The notes beneath the pieces were generated by a model, which was given only the letters and a program-made list of their open reading frames with translations, was not told the origin of the DNA and searched no databases. A program made the position numbers and the translations under genes. From Syntrophaceae bacterium UBA4778 (lineage in GTDB: Bacteria; Desulfobacterota; Syntrophia; Syntrophales; UBA4778), in NCBI GenBank assembly GCA_002403175.1, contig DHHG01000032.1:1371-17314 (forward strand): a DNA stretch of 15,944 nt, read 5' to 3'. This document shows, piece after piece, positions 14,923 to 15,944 of the stretch; positions within the stretch are counted from its first letter, which is position 1; each line of letters begins with the position of its first letter.

Positions 14923-14939
14923 AGCCCTATATTAGGGCT
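14923..14939. promoter_or_regulatory. 17-bp perfect palindrome between pyk and pgl
   Basis: AGCCCTA (14923-14929) is mirrored by TAGGGCT (14933-14939) around TAT. It is centred in the divergent promoter region, so an operator for a sugar-responsive repressor is possible. No known site is recognised. Confidence 0.4.
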
Positions 14940-15013
14940 TTCAGTTTGTGTCATGTTTTCTTATTCACAAAATTGGTGTAATCTATTTTCGAATCGACAA
15001 GGCGGTTAGAAAC

Positions 15014-15751
15014 ATGCAGATGCTCCGGGTATTCCAAAATATTGAAGAAGCGGCCCTTCATTTTACAGAGAAATGGATTGAGATCTCCCATGATATTTTG
15101 CGAGAGCAATCCTTTTTTTCTGTTGCCCTCTCCGGTGGCGAGACTCCGATTCCGTTTTATCGAAAATTGGTCGAAACGGATTCCATGTTTCCCTGGGACA
15201 GGACGCATCTTTTCCTGGTGGATGAACGGTTTGTCCCGCCCGATCATCCGGATAGCAATTTCCGGATGATAAAAAGCAATCTGATTAATCATATTGGGAT
15301 ACCATCCGACAATATTCATTGCATCGTCACCGGAAAGGGTTCTCCTCAGCGTGCTGCTGAACTTTATGAGTTGGATATCCGGCATTTTTTTCATCTCCCG
15401 GAGCATAGGTTCCCGAGGTTCGATCTGATTCTCCTCGGAATCGGGGAAGATGGCCACACAGCCTCTCTATTCCCCGATCATCCTGTATTGGCCGAGCAGC
15501 AAAAGATCGCGTCGGCCGTTATAATGGACCAGCGTGGCCATGATCGAATAACCCTGACACTGCCGGTCCTCACCAGGGCAAAAAACATTATATTCCTTTT
15601 GACAGGAAGAAAAAAAGCATCCATACTGAACGAGATCGTAAAGAGCGAAAACCAATTCCTTCCAAAAACACCTGCCGCGTTGGTCAAGCCTGACGAGGGC
15701 AATGTTTATTTCCTGGCGGATGCTGCTGCGGGTTCGGAGGTGTCATATTAA
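15014..15751 (+). CDS. pgl: 6-Phosphogluconolactonase (Pgl/DevB)
   Basis: The second enzyme of the oxidative pentose phosphate pathway: hydrolysis of 6-phosphogluconolactone to 6-phosphogluconate. It is 245 residues from the ATG at 15014, normal for the DevB type. Motifs: SGGETP (40-45; usually SGGSTP), DERFVPPDHPDSNFRM (70-85) and GIGEDGHTASLFPDHP (142-157). The start is chosen because AAGGCGG lies eight bases upstream. An ATG two codons later is also possible, and the frame is open further up to 14948 without support. The gene diverges from pyk and is followed after 16 bp by an epimerase-like gene, so the two probably form a pentose phosphate operon. No zwf or gnd gene is in the window. Confidence 0.93.
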   Translation: MQMLRVFQNIEEAALHFTEKWIEISHDILREQSFFSVALSGGETPIPFYRKLVETDSMFPWDRTHLFLVDERFVPPDHPDSNFRMIKSNLINHIGIPSDNIHCIVTGKGSPQRAAELYELDIRHFFHLPEHRFPRFDLILLGIGEDGHTASLFPDHPVLAEQQKIASAVIMDQRGHDRITLTLPVLTRAKNIIFLLTGRKKASILNEIVKSENQFLPKTPAALVKPDEGNVYFLADAAAGSEVSY

Positions 15752-15767
15752 GACCTGGGATCATGAT

Positions 15768-15944
15768 ATGAAAATAGTTCCGGCCTTGCTGGCGGAAAAA
15801 CAAGAGATTTTTCTGGCCCGATTAAGGCAGGCAGAAACTTTCTCCGACTACATTCAGATTGATCTGATGGACGGCATCTTTGTGCCCTCAAAGAGTTTCC
15901 CGGTTGAAGATCTGAAGGATGCGGGTTGCAAAGTTCCTTTTGAA
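15768..15944 (+). CDS. Ribulose-phosphate 3-epimerase-like protein, 5' part
   Basis: The first 59 residues of a TIM-barrel protein, cut by the window end. The start MKIVPALLAE and the segment YIQIDLMDGIFVPSKSF (28-44) match the family pattern P-S-I-L ... H-V-D-V-M-D-G-x-F-V-P. Canonical epimerase has a metal-ligand histidine two residues before the catalytic aspartate; here that place is Gln30 (before Asp32), and Ser of PSIL is Ala6. So this may be a divergent epimerase or a related enzyme. The ATG at 15768-15770 has GGGA seven bases upstream and starts 16 bp after pgl. The rest of the protein is not visible, so the other metal ligands cannot be checked. Confidence 0.75.
   Translation, partial: MKIVPALLAEKQEIFLARLRQAETFSDYIQIDLMDGIFVPSKSFPVEDLKDAGCKVPFE

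Overview
The window looks like the chromosome of a Gram-negative bacterium of the Desulfobacterota (old Deltaproteobacteria), possibly a Syntrophia/Syntrophobacterales relative. This is inferred from an outer-membrane porin with a signal peptide, a long HAMP-PAS type PhoR, a Bacteroidetes-like pyruvate kinase subfamily, mid-range GC, and short dispersed intergenic repeats of a kind common in that group. No rRNA, tRNA, transposase, prophage or CRISPR array was seen.

Layout. (1) 1-570, + strand: the 3' part of a PiT-type phosphate transporter, convergent with the Pho cluster. (2) 620-9287, - strand: a complete phosphate-sensing and uptake cluster, in transcription order radA, phoB, pstS, pstC, pstA, pstB, phoU, phoR. 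radA has a good sigma70-type promoter and phoB follows it after 11 bp. pstS has its own four-repeat PHO-box array. The pstS-pstC and pstB-phoU gaps are filled by different inverted-repeat elements. (3) 9328-11562: an outer-membrane porin (- strand, with a terminator) and an orphan, degenerate histidine-kinase-type ATPase protein (+ strand). They diverge from a 296-bp gap that holds two back-to-back PHO-like arrays. (4) 11620-12796, - strand: a second PhoB-like response regulator followed by a thioredoxin-type arsenate reductase. (5) 12985-13409, + strand: a DksA/TraR-like zinc-finger gene broken by a one-base frameshift, converging on pyk. (6) 13395-15944: pyruvate kinase (- strand) diverging from 6-phosphogluconolactonase and an incomplete ribulose-phosphate-3-epimerase-like gene (+ strand).

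How the genes work together: PhoR senses phosphate status, restrained by PhoU and PstSCAB, and phosphorylates PhoB. PhoB should act on the PHO arrays at pstS and, from their similarity, at the porin and the orphan ATPase gene. The porin would let phosphate cross the outer membrane, PstS would capture it, PstCAB would import it, and PiT would provide low-affinity uptake. ArsC next to a second PhoB-like regulator fits the arsenate that enters through phosphate carriers.

Most worth a second look: the paired PHO-like arrays and the degenerate ATPase protein they appear to drive, the second PhoB-like regulator with a changed recognition helix linked to arsC, the frameshifted DksA-like gene, and the epimerase-like protein missing a metal-ligand histidine. 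I see no clearly new multi-gene system. The orphan ATPase gene is the best candidate for undescribed biology.
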